Assembly: GCA_963761615.1 (NCBI GenBank)
Contig: CAVXGU010000004.1
Location: forward strand, 744,001 to 808,000
DNA length: 64,000 bases
Reading direction: 5' to 3'
DNA from: CAVXGU01 sp963761615
Lineage (GTDB): Bacteria; Acidobacteriota; Vicinamibacteria; Vicinamibacterales; CAVVIG01
Shown: positions 16,239 to 24,673 of the stretch, in pieces
Numbering within the stretch: the stretch's first letter is position 1
How the letters are laid out: each line of letters begins with the position of its first letter
Translations under genes and position numbers: made by a program
Notes under the pieces: model-generated
What the model was told of the DNA's origin: nothing
The model's database searches: none
What the model saw: the letters and a program-made list of their open reading frames with translations, nothing else

Positions 16239-17855
16239 CAGCGGCCTCCTCCCTGGGCGGCCGGTTCCCGGCCGTCGAGGTCCATTCCGGCGAGGCGCCA
16301 TCGCGTCTCGCCGATCCACAGGCAGACCGTCAGGAGCGCGAGCACCACGACGATCAGGACCAGCGCGCCCAGTTGCAGGGGATCGGCCAGCGCCTCGCGG
16401 ATCCAGTCGCCCAGGTTGTTCCACGCGAAGGCGGCGAACACGATCAGCAGGTACGTCGGCGTGACGTACTTGAGCACGAACCGGTAGAAGGCCGGGATCT
16501 GCATCAGCGCGCCGTGGTGCGCTTCCTTGAGACCGCGGTCGACGCCGAAGATCCAGCTGAAGCAGATGATCTGCACGGTGGCCAGGACGAAGATCAGGAA
16601 CGTGCCGACCCAGTTGTCGATGGTCGACCAGAAGATGCCGCCGCGGCTGAAGTACATGACGAGGAACGAACACACGATGCAGATCGACACCATCAGGGTC
16701 GTCGCGTTCCTGCGCGTCCAGCCGAGCGACTCCTGGAAGAAGGCGAGCGGCGGCTGATACATCGAGATCGAGCTCGTGATGGCGGCGAGGAAGAGCATGA
16801 AGAACCAGATCGCGCCGACCAGGTTCCCCAGGGCGCCCATGTGCGCGAACACGACCGGGAGCGTGTTGAAGCCGAGGCCGAAGGTTCCGCCCTGCACGGC
16901 GCCGATCATGTTCGACGTGCCGAGGAAGACGAAGGCCGCGGTCACGGTGATGAGCCCCCCGAAGCCCACTTCGAACATCTCGTTCGTGGCCGAGGCGGTG
17001 AGCCCGGACAGCACGACGTCGTCCTTCTGCCGGAGGTACAGACGCGTAGTTGATGATCACGCCGAAGCCCACCGACAGGGTGAAGAAGATCTGGCCCGCC
17101 GCGGCCAGCCAGGTCTGCGGGTTGGTCAACGACGCCAGGTTCGGGTTCCACATGTAGCCCAGGCCGTTGATCACGTTCTGGTCGGGGTGGAGCGCGTCCG
17201 GGGTGCCGAGCGTGAGCACGCGGACGAGCACGATGAAGGCGCAGACCGCCATCGCCGGGATGGCGTAGGAGCAGAACTTCTCGATCCCCTTGGAGATCCC
17301 GCGGAAGACCAGCCAGATGTTGACGGCGAACGTGATGACCCAGAACACGAACGTCTCGATCGTGCCCGCGCTGACGACGCCGTTGGCCGCGCGGCCGGTG
17401 ATGTCGCTGTAGAACTGCGCCGCACGAGCCGTCTGGTCGGCGATCGCGGCCGTCGGGATCACGCCGATGCCCCCGGTGAGGTAGTGCCAGAAGTACGCGA
17501 GGCACCACGACTCGATGTAGGTGTAGTAGAAGGAGACCGCGAGCGGAATGAGCACCCCGATCACGCCGATGTAGCGCGCGGTGCGGCCGCCGCCGAAGAC
17601 GCCGATGATCGCCGGGGCGCTGTGAAAGCCCTTCTGTCCGCCGTAGCGCCCCATCGTCCACTCGGCCCATCCGATCGGGATGCCGAGGAAGAGCAGGGCG
17701 CAGAAGTACGGGATCATGAACGCGCCGCCGCCGTTCGCCGCCGCCTGCCCCGGGAAGCGCAGGAAGTTACCAAGACCGACTGCTGAGCCGGACACGGCGA
17801 GGATCATTCCGATCCGCGTGCCCCATTGCTGGTCGTGAGCCTGTTGGTCTGCCAT
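16238..17855 (-). CDS. sodium:neurotransmitter symporter (NSS/SNF) family transporter (one frameshift)
   Basis: A sodium-dependent amino-acid or amine symporter of the SLC6/NSS fold. The N-terminal half shows the hallmark of TM1, [35 protein letters not shown], which includes the Na+ and substrate sites. The C-terminal half starts near residue 270 with [25 protein letters not shown]. They are in different frames, joined by one extra base near 17040 (deleting it makes [14 protein letters not shown]). Repaired, the protein has about 538 residues, the usual NSS length with 12 TM segments. An indel error is likely. A 41-residue partner ORF overlaps its stop. Confidence 0.85.
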
Positions 17856-17993
17856 GTCGCCTCGGGCGTCTACGCTACCAGACCGGTGCCCCGTCGCCAA
17901 GGCTCATGTCTGGGGACGTGAACTGCGACCGGCCGGCGAGCTCGCCGACAGACAGTCCGGGACCACGACGGACGAGGGCTCTCTGAGGCGCGT

Positions 17994-19574
17994 CTATCGC
18001 TTGACGACGTAGATCCGGTTCGTGGCCTGCCAGACCGCGTCGGGCAGGGGAATCGTCTCGATGACGGTCGCGCCCGCCGGCACGGTGTTCGCGACGGCGT
18101 ACGGCGGTGGCGTCTTGCCTCCCGTGACGAACGGCACGTCGTAGCGGCGGTCGCTGCCCGCCGGCAGGCGCTCGGGATGCAGGTACAGCCGCCAGCCGTT
18201 CGAGACGTAGCCGGCGTCGATGTCCGCCGGGGCCACCCCGGCGGCTTCGAGCCGGCCGGCGGCTGACGCCACGGCGGCATTGAACGCAATCGCGTCACGC
18301 GTTCCCGTCACGCCGACGTACGCCCAGACGGCGAGAAGGGCGGCCGCCACCGCCGGCCTCACGCGGCCCAGCCGCGTCGCGAGAACGGCGGCGGCCGGCA
18401 GCAGGACCAGGTAGTACCGATCGTTGTAGAGCCACAACAGGTTGACGAGCGCCCACTGCCCGGCGCCGACGGCGAGGGGCACGAGCGTGGCCCGCGTCGG
18501 TCGCCCGTGTCCCCGCCACTCGCGAGCGCCCGCCACCACGAGGGCGGCCGCCAGCACCACCCCCGCCGCGAGGATCCACGGCTCCACGCGGGAGGCCCAG
18601 GCCGGCAGGGACACGTCGCCCTCGATGAGCGCGCGCACCGCGAAATCGCAGAGCGACCAGGTCTGCGACGTGTCGAGCAGCGTCGGCCGCTGGTGGAACA
18701 GCAGCACGCATCCGCCGAGGACCGCCGTCGTCCCGGCGACGAGGACCACTGTCCGTCGGGACCACAGCGCGGCCACCAGGAGCGGCGCCAGGGGCAGCGC
18801 CACCGTGAGCAGGAGCCCGACGTTCCATTCGGCGTATTCGCGAGGCGTCACGTCCGTCCAGTAACGCAGCCAGTCGAGACGCGTCGCGGCGAAGTCGAGC
18901 GAGCCGAACAGGCGCGGCAGCGCGAACCAGAGCACCGCCATGGTCAGGATGGACGCGAGCGTGGCGACGAGCCACGGCACCGGGCGGCGCCAGCGCCACA
19001 GGGTCACGGCGGCCGCGGCCGGAATGCCCAGTCCCACCGGACGGATGAGGAACGCCACCACGGCGACGCCGCCGGCCGCCCACCATCGGGGAAGGCTCTC
19101 CCGGTTGACGGCAGAGACGTACAGCCACGTGGCGACGAGCAGGACGCTCGTGAAGGGCACGTCCGTCATGAACGTGAAGCTCAGCGCGAAGAACACCGGG
19201 TTGAGCGCCACGGTGAGCGCCACGAGCAGCGCCGTCGCCCGGCGCTGCCCCAGTTCCCGAAGCATCGCGTAGGCCGCGCAGCACCCGCCGGCCGCCAGGC
19301 AGAGGGTGGAGGCACGCAGCGCTCCGAACGAGAAACCGAAGACCCGGCAGAAGAGCGCCCCCCAGAGGATCTGGGCGATCGGGTAGATGGCGCTGAACTC
19401 GGGAATCCGGATCCGGCCCGTGTTCAAGAACTGCTGGACGATCCCGCCATACAGCCAGTCGTCCATGATCGCGACGTTCGTCCGCGCGCCGACGAGGAAC
19501 CACCCCACGGCGAACACGGCGACGATGGCGCCGCAGGCCGCGGCGTCGCGGGTCGTCAGAGCTTGTTGGGGCAC
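17994..19574 (-). CDS. GT-C fold glycosyltransferase-like membrane protein (GT39/PMT-type)
   Basis: A polytopic membrane protein of about 526 residues with 11-13 predicted helices. Near the N-terminus, in the first periplasmic loop, is the acidic pair AIMDDWLYGG, in the position of the catalytic Asp of GT-C lipid-linked glycosyltransferases such as PMT/ArnT. The C-terminal 120 residues form a soluble domain (DAGYVSNGWRLYLHPERLP...YDVPFV). It would transfer a sugar from a polyprenyl donor, with an unknown acceptor. The start is uncertain: GTG 19574 overlaps the stop of the SET gene (19556) and would be coupled to it; GTG 19586 is also possible. Confidence 0.7.
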   Translation of the reverse strand: MPQQALTTRDAAACGAIVAVFAVGWFLVGARTNVAIMDDWLYGGIVQQFLNTGRIRIPEFSAIYPIAQILWGALFCRVFGFSFGALRASTLCLAAGGCCAAYAMLRELGQRRATALLVALTVALNPVFFALSFTFMTDVPFTSVLLVATWLYVSAVNRESLPRWWAAGGVAVVAFLIRPVGLGIPAAAAVTLWRWRRPVPWLVATLASILTMAVLWFALPRLFGSLDFAATRLDWLRYWTDVTPREYAEWNVGLLLTVALPLAPLLVAALWSRRTVVLVAGTTAVLGGCVLLFHQRPTLLDTSQTWSLCDFAVRALIEGDVSLPAWASRVEPWILAAGVVLAAALVVAGAREWRGHGRPTRATLVPLAVGAGQWALVNLLWLYNDRYYLVLLPAAAVLATRLGRVRPAVAAALLAVWAYVGVTGTRDAIAFNAAVASAAGRLEAAGVAPADIDAGYVSNGWRLYLHPERLPAGSDRRYDVPFVTGGKTPPPYAVANTVPAGATVIETIPLPDAVWQATNRIYVVKR

Positions 19575-19981
19575 CGCGGGCGGCACCTGCACGGAATGGT
19601 CCTCTCGCCGACCGTCGCGTAGTCGTAGGTGAGCTCTTCGCCTTTGCGGATTCGGCGCGAAGCGCGAATCCAGATGGTCTTGTCGACGACCTCGAACCAG
19701 CAGTTGGGCGTGCAGGAGTGATTGATGAACCGGGCGATGTTGCCGCCGACCGCCGCATCGCGGCTCCACCGGCGGTCGACGCGAAAGACCCAGATGCATC
19801 CCTGGGCGAGGTAGCGGCTCTCGCGCGCCTCGCTGTCGGCGTTCCGAATGAGCTCTCCGGCGTAATCGACGATCCGGGTGTTCTTGTTGATCGGCTCCGC
19901 GGCGAAGACGCCGAAGCCGTGGACCTTCGAGCGCCTCCGGACAATCTTCGGCAGCCTCGACGGTCGGGCCATCGACGCCAT
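19556..19981 (-). CDS. SET-domain protein (lysine methyltransferase-like)
   Basis: A 141-residue stand-alone SET domain. SET proteins methylate lysine side chains using S-adenosylmethionine. Visible motifs are HGFGVFAAEPINKNTRIVDYAGELI (SET-N), ARFINHSCTPNCWF (the NHSC cofactor-binding pseudoknot motif) and GEELTYDYATV (catalytic Tyr region). A post-SET-like Cys run CRCRPRCPNKL ends the protein, so a zinc site with the NHSC Cys is possible. ATG 19981 or 19972 are both plausible. Bacterial SET genes are often viewed as acquired from eukaryotes or chlamydia-like donors. The target protein is unknown. Confidence 0.85.
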   Translation of the reverse strand: MASMARPSRLPKIVRRRSKVHGFGVFAAEPINKNTRIVDYAGELIRNADSEARESRYLAQGCIWVFRVDRRWSRDAAVGGNIARFINHSCTPNCWFEVVDKTIWIRASRRIRKGEELTYDYATVGERTIPCRCRPRCPNKL

Positions 19982-20079
19982 CCTATCCTGCCGCCGGGCC
20001 TTCCGGGAGGAGGAGGCGCCGGTCGTCCGCCCGGGGCTCTCGGGAGGCGCCAACGAGAGTTCGAGGCGGGAATGCCTGC

Positions 20080-20085
20080 TATAAT
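20080..20085 (+). promoter_or_regulatory. candidate -10 element of the ABC-F gene
   Basis: A perfect TATAAT stands at 20080-20085, only 9 bases before the ATG at 20095. If used, the transcript would have almost no leader. The matching -35 region is weak (no TTGACA-like hexamer 17 bases upstream), so the call is tentative. Confidence 0.35.
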
Positions 20086-20094
20086 CAAGGGTTC

Positions 20095-21693
20095 ATGATC
20101 TCAGTACAAGGCGTCTCCATGCGGTTCGGCTCGAAGGTTCTCTTCGACGACGTCACCACGACGTTCTCGGCGGGCCGCCGGTACGGGCTGACCGGTCCGA
20201 ACGGGGCCGGGAAATCCACGTTCATGAAGCTGCTCGCCGGGGAATCCGAGCCGCAGCGCGGCACGGTCGTGCGCCCCGCGCAGGTCGGCGTCCTTCGCCA
20301 GGACCAGTTCGCCTTCGATGATCACCGGGTGCTGGACGTCGTCATCATGGGCAATTCGCGCCTCTGGAGCGCCCTCGCGGAGCGCGACGCCCTCTACGCG
20401 AAACCCGAGATGTCGAACGAGGACGGCATGCGCCTGGGCGAGCTCGAGGGCATTGTCGGCGAGGAGGACGGGTACTCGGCGGAAAGCGTCGCCGCGGTGC
20501 TCCTGCAGGGCCTCGACATCGCCGACGCGCTGCACGGGCGCCGCATGGGCGAGCTGCAGGGCGGGCAGAAGATGCGCGTCCTGCTCGCGCAGGCCCTGTT
20601 CGGCGATCCCGAGGCGCTGCTGCTCGACGAGCCGACGAATCATCTGGACCTCGACTCGATCCACTGGCTGGAACAGTTCCTCGGCCGCTACGAGGGCACG
20701 CTCATCGTCATCTCGCACGACCGCCACTTCCTGAACCGCGTCTGCACGCACGTGGCCGATATCGACTACGAGACGATCATCACGTATACGGGCGGCTACG
20801 ACGACATGGTGGTGGCCAAGACGCAGATTCGCGCCCAGATCGAGGCCGACAACGAGCAGCGCGAGAAGAAGATCGCCCAGCTGAACGACTTCATCGCGCG
20901 CTTCGGCGCCGGCACGCGCGCCGCCCAGACGACCTCACGGCGCAAGGAAGTGGAGCGGCTGCAGACGACCGAGCTCGCGCGGTCCAATATCCAGCGTCCC
21001 TACATCCGGTTCACGACGAAGCGGCCGTCCGGCAAGGTGCCGCTCGAGTTCGAGGGCCTGTCGAAGGCGTTCGACGACCTCGCCGTGGTGTCCGACTTCG
21101 GCGCCGTCGTGAACCGCGGCGAGCGGGTCGTCATCGCGGGCCGGAACGGCGCCGGCAAGACGACGCTTCTGAAGGCGCTCCTCGCCGATGCGCCCGGCCT
21201 GCCGGAGTCGCCGGCGGACCGCGACGCGGGCACGCTGCGGTGGGGCCACGAGGTGGCGGTCGGCTACATGCCGCAGGATCACACCGGCGCCATCGAGCCC
21301 GGGTTCACGCTGGTCGAGTGGCTGCACGGCTTCGATCCCGAGGCGTCGCGCCAGGAGATACACGGGCTGCTCGGGCAGATGCTCTTCAGCGGCGAGGAAG
21401 GTCTGAAGCCGACCGAGGCGCTCTCGGGCGGCGAGACGGCGCGGCTGCTCTTCTGTCGCATCATGCTGCAGAAGCCCAACGTGCTCGTCCTCGACGAGCC
21501 GACGAATCATCTCGACCTGGAGTCCATCAACGCGCTGAACGTCGCGCTCCAGAAGTACGAGGGCACGATCTTCCTGGTGACCCACGACCAGGACCTGCTG
21601 GAAGAGGTCGGGACGCGCGTCTGGCAGGTCGAGCACGGCCGCATCCTCGACTTCAAGGGCACCTACGACGAGCTGACCGCCTCGCCCGCCTGA
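20095..21693 (+). CDS. ABC-F family ATPase (YbiT/EttA-like)
   Basis: A 532-residue ABC-F protein with two nucleotide-binding domains and no membrane part. ABC-F factors bind the ribosomal E site and modulate translation or relieve stalling. Domain 1: Walker A GPNGAGKST (about residue 34), LSGGQ-like LQGGQKMRVLLAQAL and Walker B LLLDEPTNHLDL. A linker of about 80 residues (EADNEQREKKIAQLNDFIARFGAGTRAAQTTSRRKEVERL) follows. Domain 2: GRNGAGKTT, LSGGETARLLF and VLVLDEPTNHLDLESINAL. The linker and length resemble the YbiT group. It is probably transcribed alone from a close upstream TATAAT. Confidence 0.9.
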   Translation: MISVQGVSMRFGSKVLFDDVTTTFSAGRRYGLTGPNGAGKSTFMKLLAGESEPQRGTVVRPAQVGVLRQDQFAFDDHRVLDVVIMGNSRLWSALAERDALYAKPEMSNEDGMRLGELEGIVGEEDGYSAESVAAVLLQGLDIADALHGRRMGELQGGQKMRVLLAQALFGDPEALLLDEPTNHLDLDSIHWLEQFLGRYEGTLIVISHDRHFLNRVCTHVADIDYETIITYTGGYDDMVVAKTQIRAQIEADNEQREKKIAQLNDFIARFGAGTRAAQTTSRRKEVERLQTTELARSNIQRPYIRFTTKRPSGKVPLEFEGLSKAFDDLAVVSDFGAVVNRGERVVIAGRNGAGKTTLLKALLADAPGLPESPADRDAGTLRWGHEVAVGYMPQDHTGAIEPGFTLVEWLHGFDPEASRQEIHGLLGQMLFSGEEGLKPTEALSGGETARLLFCRIMLQKPNVLVLDEPTNHLDLESINALNVALQKYEGTIFLVTHDQDLLEEVGTRVWQVEHGRILDFKGTYDELTASPA

Positions 21694-21704
21694 GGCCCAC
21701 GCCC

Positions 21705-22346
21705 CTACTGCACGGTGATGGGCGCGACGCAGTCCTGGTGAGCGTCGCCCTGCAGCGGCAGCCACGTGGCGAAGCTGCTGTCGGTGGCCGCCATGATCAT
21801 GATGGGGCTGACGCCGGCGGGGTCGAAGCCGGCCGCGCCACCGAGACGATCCGAAATCGTCCGGCGCAACGCGGCGAGCGGAGGAAAGTCGAAGCGCAGG
21901 AAGAACACCTGGCGCGTCGAGCGCGGCTGGCTGATGCGGCGGGTCGCCAGACAGGTCGGCACCGGCGCCGTTGAGGCGACGCCGCTCTCGCGAGCCAGCT
22001 GTTCGAGCGCCTCCGGCGGCAGCGTGGTGGCCATCTGCGCCCGGTCGAATTCCGCCCTCAGGACCAGCGGCATCTCCACCTGGTCCGGGCCGCTCAGCGT
22101 CAGCCCGGAGCGGGAGAAGATCTGACTGAAGAGCGGCGGTGCGAGCGTGCGGGGCGGCACCAGCGCCAGCACGACGCCCGACGCCTCCGGCGCCGGATCG
22201 AGCGCGACGGTCCAGCCGTCGAGCTGCGCCCGCTGCATCGTGTACGGCTGCGCGCTGATGTTCTCCGCCGAGCGGATGAAGAGGACGGCGAACACGGCGA
22301 GAGCCGCCAGGCCGATGACAATCTTGAGAAGGGTGGATCGACGCAC
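21705..22346 (-). CDS. membrane-anchored uncharacterised protein
   Basis: A 213-residue protein with one N-terminal membrane helix (LLKIVIGLAALAVFAVLFI) and a periplasmic domain of about 180 residues. I recognise no family. The domain begins TMQRAQLDGWTVALDPAPEASGVVLALVPPRTLAPPLF and ends MAATDSSFATWLPLQGDAHQDCVAPITVQ. Two Cys residues in the second half could form a disulfide. It is convergent with the ABC-F gene (11-base gap) and divergent from the FGE-like gene. It may be an acidobacterial lineage-specific envelope protein. Confidence 0.65.
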   Translation of the reverse strand: MRRSTLLKIVIGLAALAVFAVLFIRSAENISAQPYTMQRAQLDGWTVALDPAPEASGVVLALVPPRTLAPPLFSQIFSRSGLTLSGPDQVEMPLVLRAEFDRAQMATTLPPEALEQLARESGVASTAPVPTCLATRRISQPRSTRQVFFLRFDFPPLAALRRTISDRLGGAAGFDPAGVSPIMIMAATDSSFATWLPLQGDAHQDCVAPITVQ

Positions 22347-22459
22347 GGTTCACCTGAGTACCACGTCGGCCATGGCCTGTCCAGCGGAACAGGGGGCCCG
22401 GCCGCGGCCGGACTGGCCAGTATGGTCAGACGCGGCGCGATCTGCAAGGATGGGGGGAG

Positions 22460-23161
22460 ATGTCCGGCTCGCTTCCGTCCACGCCCCCGTTCGCGGCCAT
22501 TCCAGGCGGCTGGTTCACGATGGGCACCGACCGCGGACAGGGCGACGAGGGGCCGCCGCACCGCGTGTTCGTCGACCCGTTCGAGCTCGCGGTCTTCCCG
22601 GTGACCCGCGCCGAGTACGAGCGCTTCCTCTCGGCGACCGGGCACGACCTCCCCAAAGACTGGACCGATCCCGCGCTGATCGCGGCCGATCTTCCCGTCG
22701 TCGGCGTGAACTGGCTCGACGCGGTCGACTACTGCGCGTGGCGCACGCTCGAGGACGGACGCGAGGTGAGGCTCCCCACGGAGGCCGAATGGGAGTTCGC
22801 GGCGCGTGGACGCCAGCAGAGCCTCTTCCCGTGGGGTGACGTGATGCCGGCGTGGATGCCCAACGGCGGTCGCGGCCCCCTGGCCGCGCCGTGGCCGGTC
22901 ACGCTGGGCGAGCCGACCGACTTCGGCCTCTTCGGCATCGGCGCCAACATTCACGAATGGTGCGCCGACTGGCACGACGCGGACTACTACAGCCACTCGC
23001 CGGAGCGGAATCCCGCCGGGCCCGACCACGGGGTTCGCCGGGTCTCGCGCGGCGGGGCCTGGCGCCACGCGCACACGATGTGCCGTGCGACCCTCCGGAG
23101 CAAGCTGGATCCGAGCTTCCGTTACAACGACTACGGCTTCAGGATCGCGCGGAGTGTCTGA
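22460..23161 (+). CDS. formylglycine-generating-enzyme (SUMF1) fold protein
   Basis: A 233-residue protein of the FGE-sulfatase/SUMF1 superfamily: PGGWFTMGTDRGQGDEGPPHRVFVDPFELAVFPVTRAEY, VNWLDAVDYCAW, RLPTEAEWEFAARG, NIHEWCADWH, then RVSRGGAWRHAHTMCRATLRS and YNDYGFRIAR. The superfamily includes true FGE, the EgtB-type sulfoxide synthases and phage tropism-determinant or lectin-like proteins. The two-Cys copper site of genuine FGE is not seen: there is one Cys (HTMCRAT), so formylglycine formation is doubtful. No sulfatase gene is nearby. The GGGGGAG site upstream supports ATG 22460. Confidence 0.82.
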   Translation: MSGSLPSTPPFAAIPGGWFTMGTDRGQGDEGPPHRVFVDPFELAVFPVTRAEYERFLSATGHDLPKDWTDPALIAADLPVVGVNWLDAVDYCAWRTLEDGREVRLPTEAEWEFAARGRQQSLFPWGDVMPAWMPNGGRGPLAAPWPVTLGEPTDFGLFGIGANIHEWCADWHDADYYSHSPERNPAGPDHGVRRVSRGGAWRHAHTMCRATLRSKLDPSFRYNDYGFRIARSV

Positions 23162-23188
23162 AGGCGCCAACGGCGCCGGATCGACCCA

Positions 23189-23260
23189 GTGGCGGCGGTC
23201 GTGTTGGACATGGACGGGCTGATGCTCGAGACCGAGTCGCTCTCCACAATCGCGTGGCAG
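23189..23260 (+). pseudogene. HAD-superfamily hydrolase N-terminal remnant
   Basis: The first 24 residues after GTG 23189 read MAAVVLDMDGLMLETESLSTIAWQ. This is the start of a beta-phosphoglucomutase-like HAD hydrolase, with the catalytic DxDG motif in DMDG. After that the frame carries no HAD-like sequence and stops at 23395. Only the start of the gene remains, so it is either a deletion remnant or a heavily broken gene. It lies 28 bases after the FGE-like gene, within 23162-23520, which has no intact large gene. Confidence 0.6.
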
Positions 23261-23373
23261 TCGGAGTTGTGGCCGGGTGAAGGCAGTCCGCCCTGGGTCG
23301 ATGCCCGGACCGCGAAGCCCCGCGTGCGCATGGCTTCATCTTCCGGACGGCTACCGTGGCGGCATTCTCGTCG

Positions 23374-23499
23374 TCACGATCGCGGGTGGTGCTGACGCCC
23401 GACGCCACCGCGACGCATCAATTCCCGCACGAAGCCGACCCGCCACAGCACGTACCAGACAATCAGCACGACACTGACAGCGCCGCCCAGCAGTGGCAT
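23374..23499 (-). CDS. small single-helix membrane peptide
   Basis: A 41-residue ORF (starts MPLLGGAVSVVLIVWYVLWR, ends HHPRS) with one membrane helix and a basic cytoplasmic tail. It begins 22 bases after the MarR stop, in the same direction, with GAGG upstream. No family is recognised. It could be the second gene of the MarR transcript. Confidence 0.35.
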   Translation of the reverse strand: MPLLGGAVSVVLIVWYVLWRVGFVRELMRRGGVGRQHHPRS

Positions 23500-23520
23500 C
23501 ACGTTCACCTCGCTCGCATT

Positions 23521-23994
23521 CTACGTCCGATCCCACGCCAGGGGACTCTCCCAGACTCGCACGAGGAGCGCCTTGAGATCGGCGAATTGCCTGGGTCCCA
23601 ACTCGTCGATCCACTCGTGCTCGATGTCGCGGAGGATGTCGTGGATCTTTGCATATGCGGCGCGTCCCCGTTTCGTCAGGCGGACGATCCGTGCACGCCC
23701 CTCGCCAGGAGCGTCGGACCGGGCAACATACCCCAGGGCTTCGAGACTCCGGAGGAGCTGGTTCATCGCCTGCTTGCTCATGCCGGCGCGCTCGGCCAGC
23801 ACGCCCGGACGCACGCCGTCCGGGCCCGGAAACTGCAGCACCCCCATGTGCGGCGGGCGGAGGTCCTCGAACCCGGCCGTATTGAGCTCGCTGATAATCC
23901 GACGATGGATGGCCTGGGCTGGAACCCGAAGCAGCGCGCCGATCAACATCTGGGGCGCGGCGGGCAAAGGGGGCGAAAAATCGGGCCTTGACAT
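23521..23994 (-). CDS. MarR-family transcriptional regulator
   Basis: A 157-residue MarR winged-helix repressor: LNTAGFEDLRPPHMGVLQFPGPDGVRPGVLAERAGMSKQAMNQLLRSLEALGYVAR with the wing EGRARIVRLTKRG, then an acidic C-terminal dimer helix. MarR proteins usually repress a divergent target and themselves, and release DNA on binding a phenolic or other ligand. Two near-identical 17-bp palindromes lie within 4-44 bases upstream of the ATG at 23994, between this gene and the divergent cupin gene. That is the classic arrangement for auto- and cross-regulation. Confidence 0.88.
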   Translation of the reverse strand: MSRPDFSPPLPAAPQMLIGALLRVPAQAIHRRIISELNTAGFEDLRPPHMGVLQFPGPDGVRPGVLAERAGMSKQAMNQLLRSLEALGYVARSDAPGEGRARIVRLTKRGRAAYAKIHDILRDIEHEWIDELGPRQFADLKALLVRVWESPLAWDRT

Positions 23995-23997
23995 GGT

Positions 23998-24014
23998 AGT
24001 AAATCTACTTTACT
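23998..24014. promoter_or_regulatory. MarR operator candidate O1 (AGTAAA-N5-TTTACT)
   Basis: A perfect 6-bp inverted repeat with a 5-base spacer, 4 bases upstream of the MarR start. It is A/T-rich in an otherwise GC-rich stretch. Its twin O2 has the same spacing and nearly the same arms. Confidence 0.7.
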
Positions 24015-24021
24015 TTGCGTA

Positions 24022-24038
24022 GGTAAACTCACTTTACC
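24022..24038. promoter_or_regulatory. MarR operator candidate O2 (GGTAAA-N5-TTTACC)
   Basis: A perfect 6-bp inverted repeat with a 5-base spacer; its centre is 24 bp from that of O1. The divergent arrangement with MarR on the left and the cupin on the right suggests dual control. Confidence 0.7.
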
Positions 24039-24174
24039 ATAGGAGACCCGATGGCGGACGTCGGGCCGGGGCAGGCGCTCTGCATTCCGCGCGGGGCCAT
24101 TCTTAAAGGCCCTGTGCGCCATCACGTCTGCGGCGATCGGGCCCCTCGCGGCACCCGGAGAGAGGACGAGCGTC

Positions 24175-24648
24175 ATGAGAGCGGTGATCGTAGAGTCTGG
24201 CGAGGGGCGATTCATTACCGTCGGATCAGCCGGAGCCGGTGTGACCGTCAAGGCCTCGGCCGGGGAAACCGGCGGCCTGTGCACCGTGTGGGAAGGGCGC
24301 GTGCCGCCCGGGGCGGTGGGGGCAGGGCCGCACTATCATCGCGAACGGGACGAGCTCTTCTACGTCCTCGAGGGCGAATTCACGTTGCGCATCGGAGACG
24401 AGGAGCGCGTCGCCCGGAGCGGGACCTTCGCCTTCGTCCCGCGCGGCACCATCCACGGCTTCCGCAATGCCAGCCAGGCCAGCGCGACCATGCTCGTGGT
24501 GCACCATCCGGCCGGCTTCGAGCAGTTTCTCGACGAGATGCAGCGGCTGGCCTCACGGCACGGTACTTCGGCAGAGCGGGCCGAGCTCGCGGCCCGTTTT
24601 GACATGATTCCTGTGCCGGCAGCCGTAACGAACGAACCCACCGCGTGA
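24175..24648 (+). CDS. cupin-domain protein (probable MarR target)
   Basis: A 157-residue cytoplasmic cupin with one conserved barrel: metal motif 1 in GPHYHRERDELFYVLEGEFTLRIGDEE and motif 2 in AFVPRGTIHGFRN, which contain the usual two His plus Glu and the later His. The C-terminal helix pair (FEQFLDEMQRL...) is common in quercetin-dioxygenase-like cupins. ATG 24175 has a GAGAGG site at about 24160. A longer reading frame from ATG 24051 (AGGAG upstream) is out of frame with it, so 24051-24174 may be a leader or broken coding stretch. It is divergent from MarR, with the twin operators between. Confidence 0.8.
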   Translation: MRAVIVESGEGRFITVGSAGAGVTVKASAGETGGLCTVWEGRVPPGAVGAGPHYHRERDELFYVLEGEFTLRIGDEERVARSGTFAFVPRGTIHGFRNASQASATMLVVHHPAGFEQFLDEMQRLASRHGTSAERAELAARFDMIPVPAAVTNEPTA

Positions 24649-24673
24649 CTGGCGGCATCTACCGGCTGGAGTC

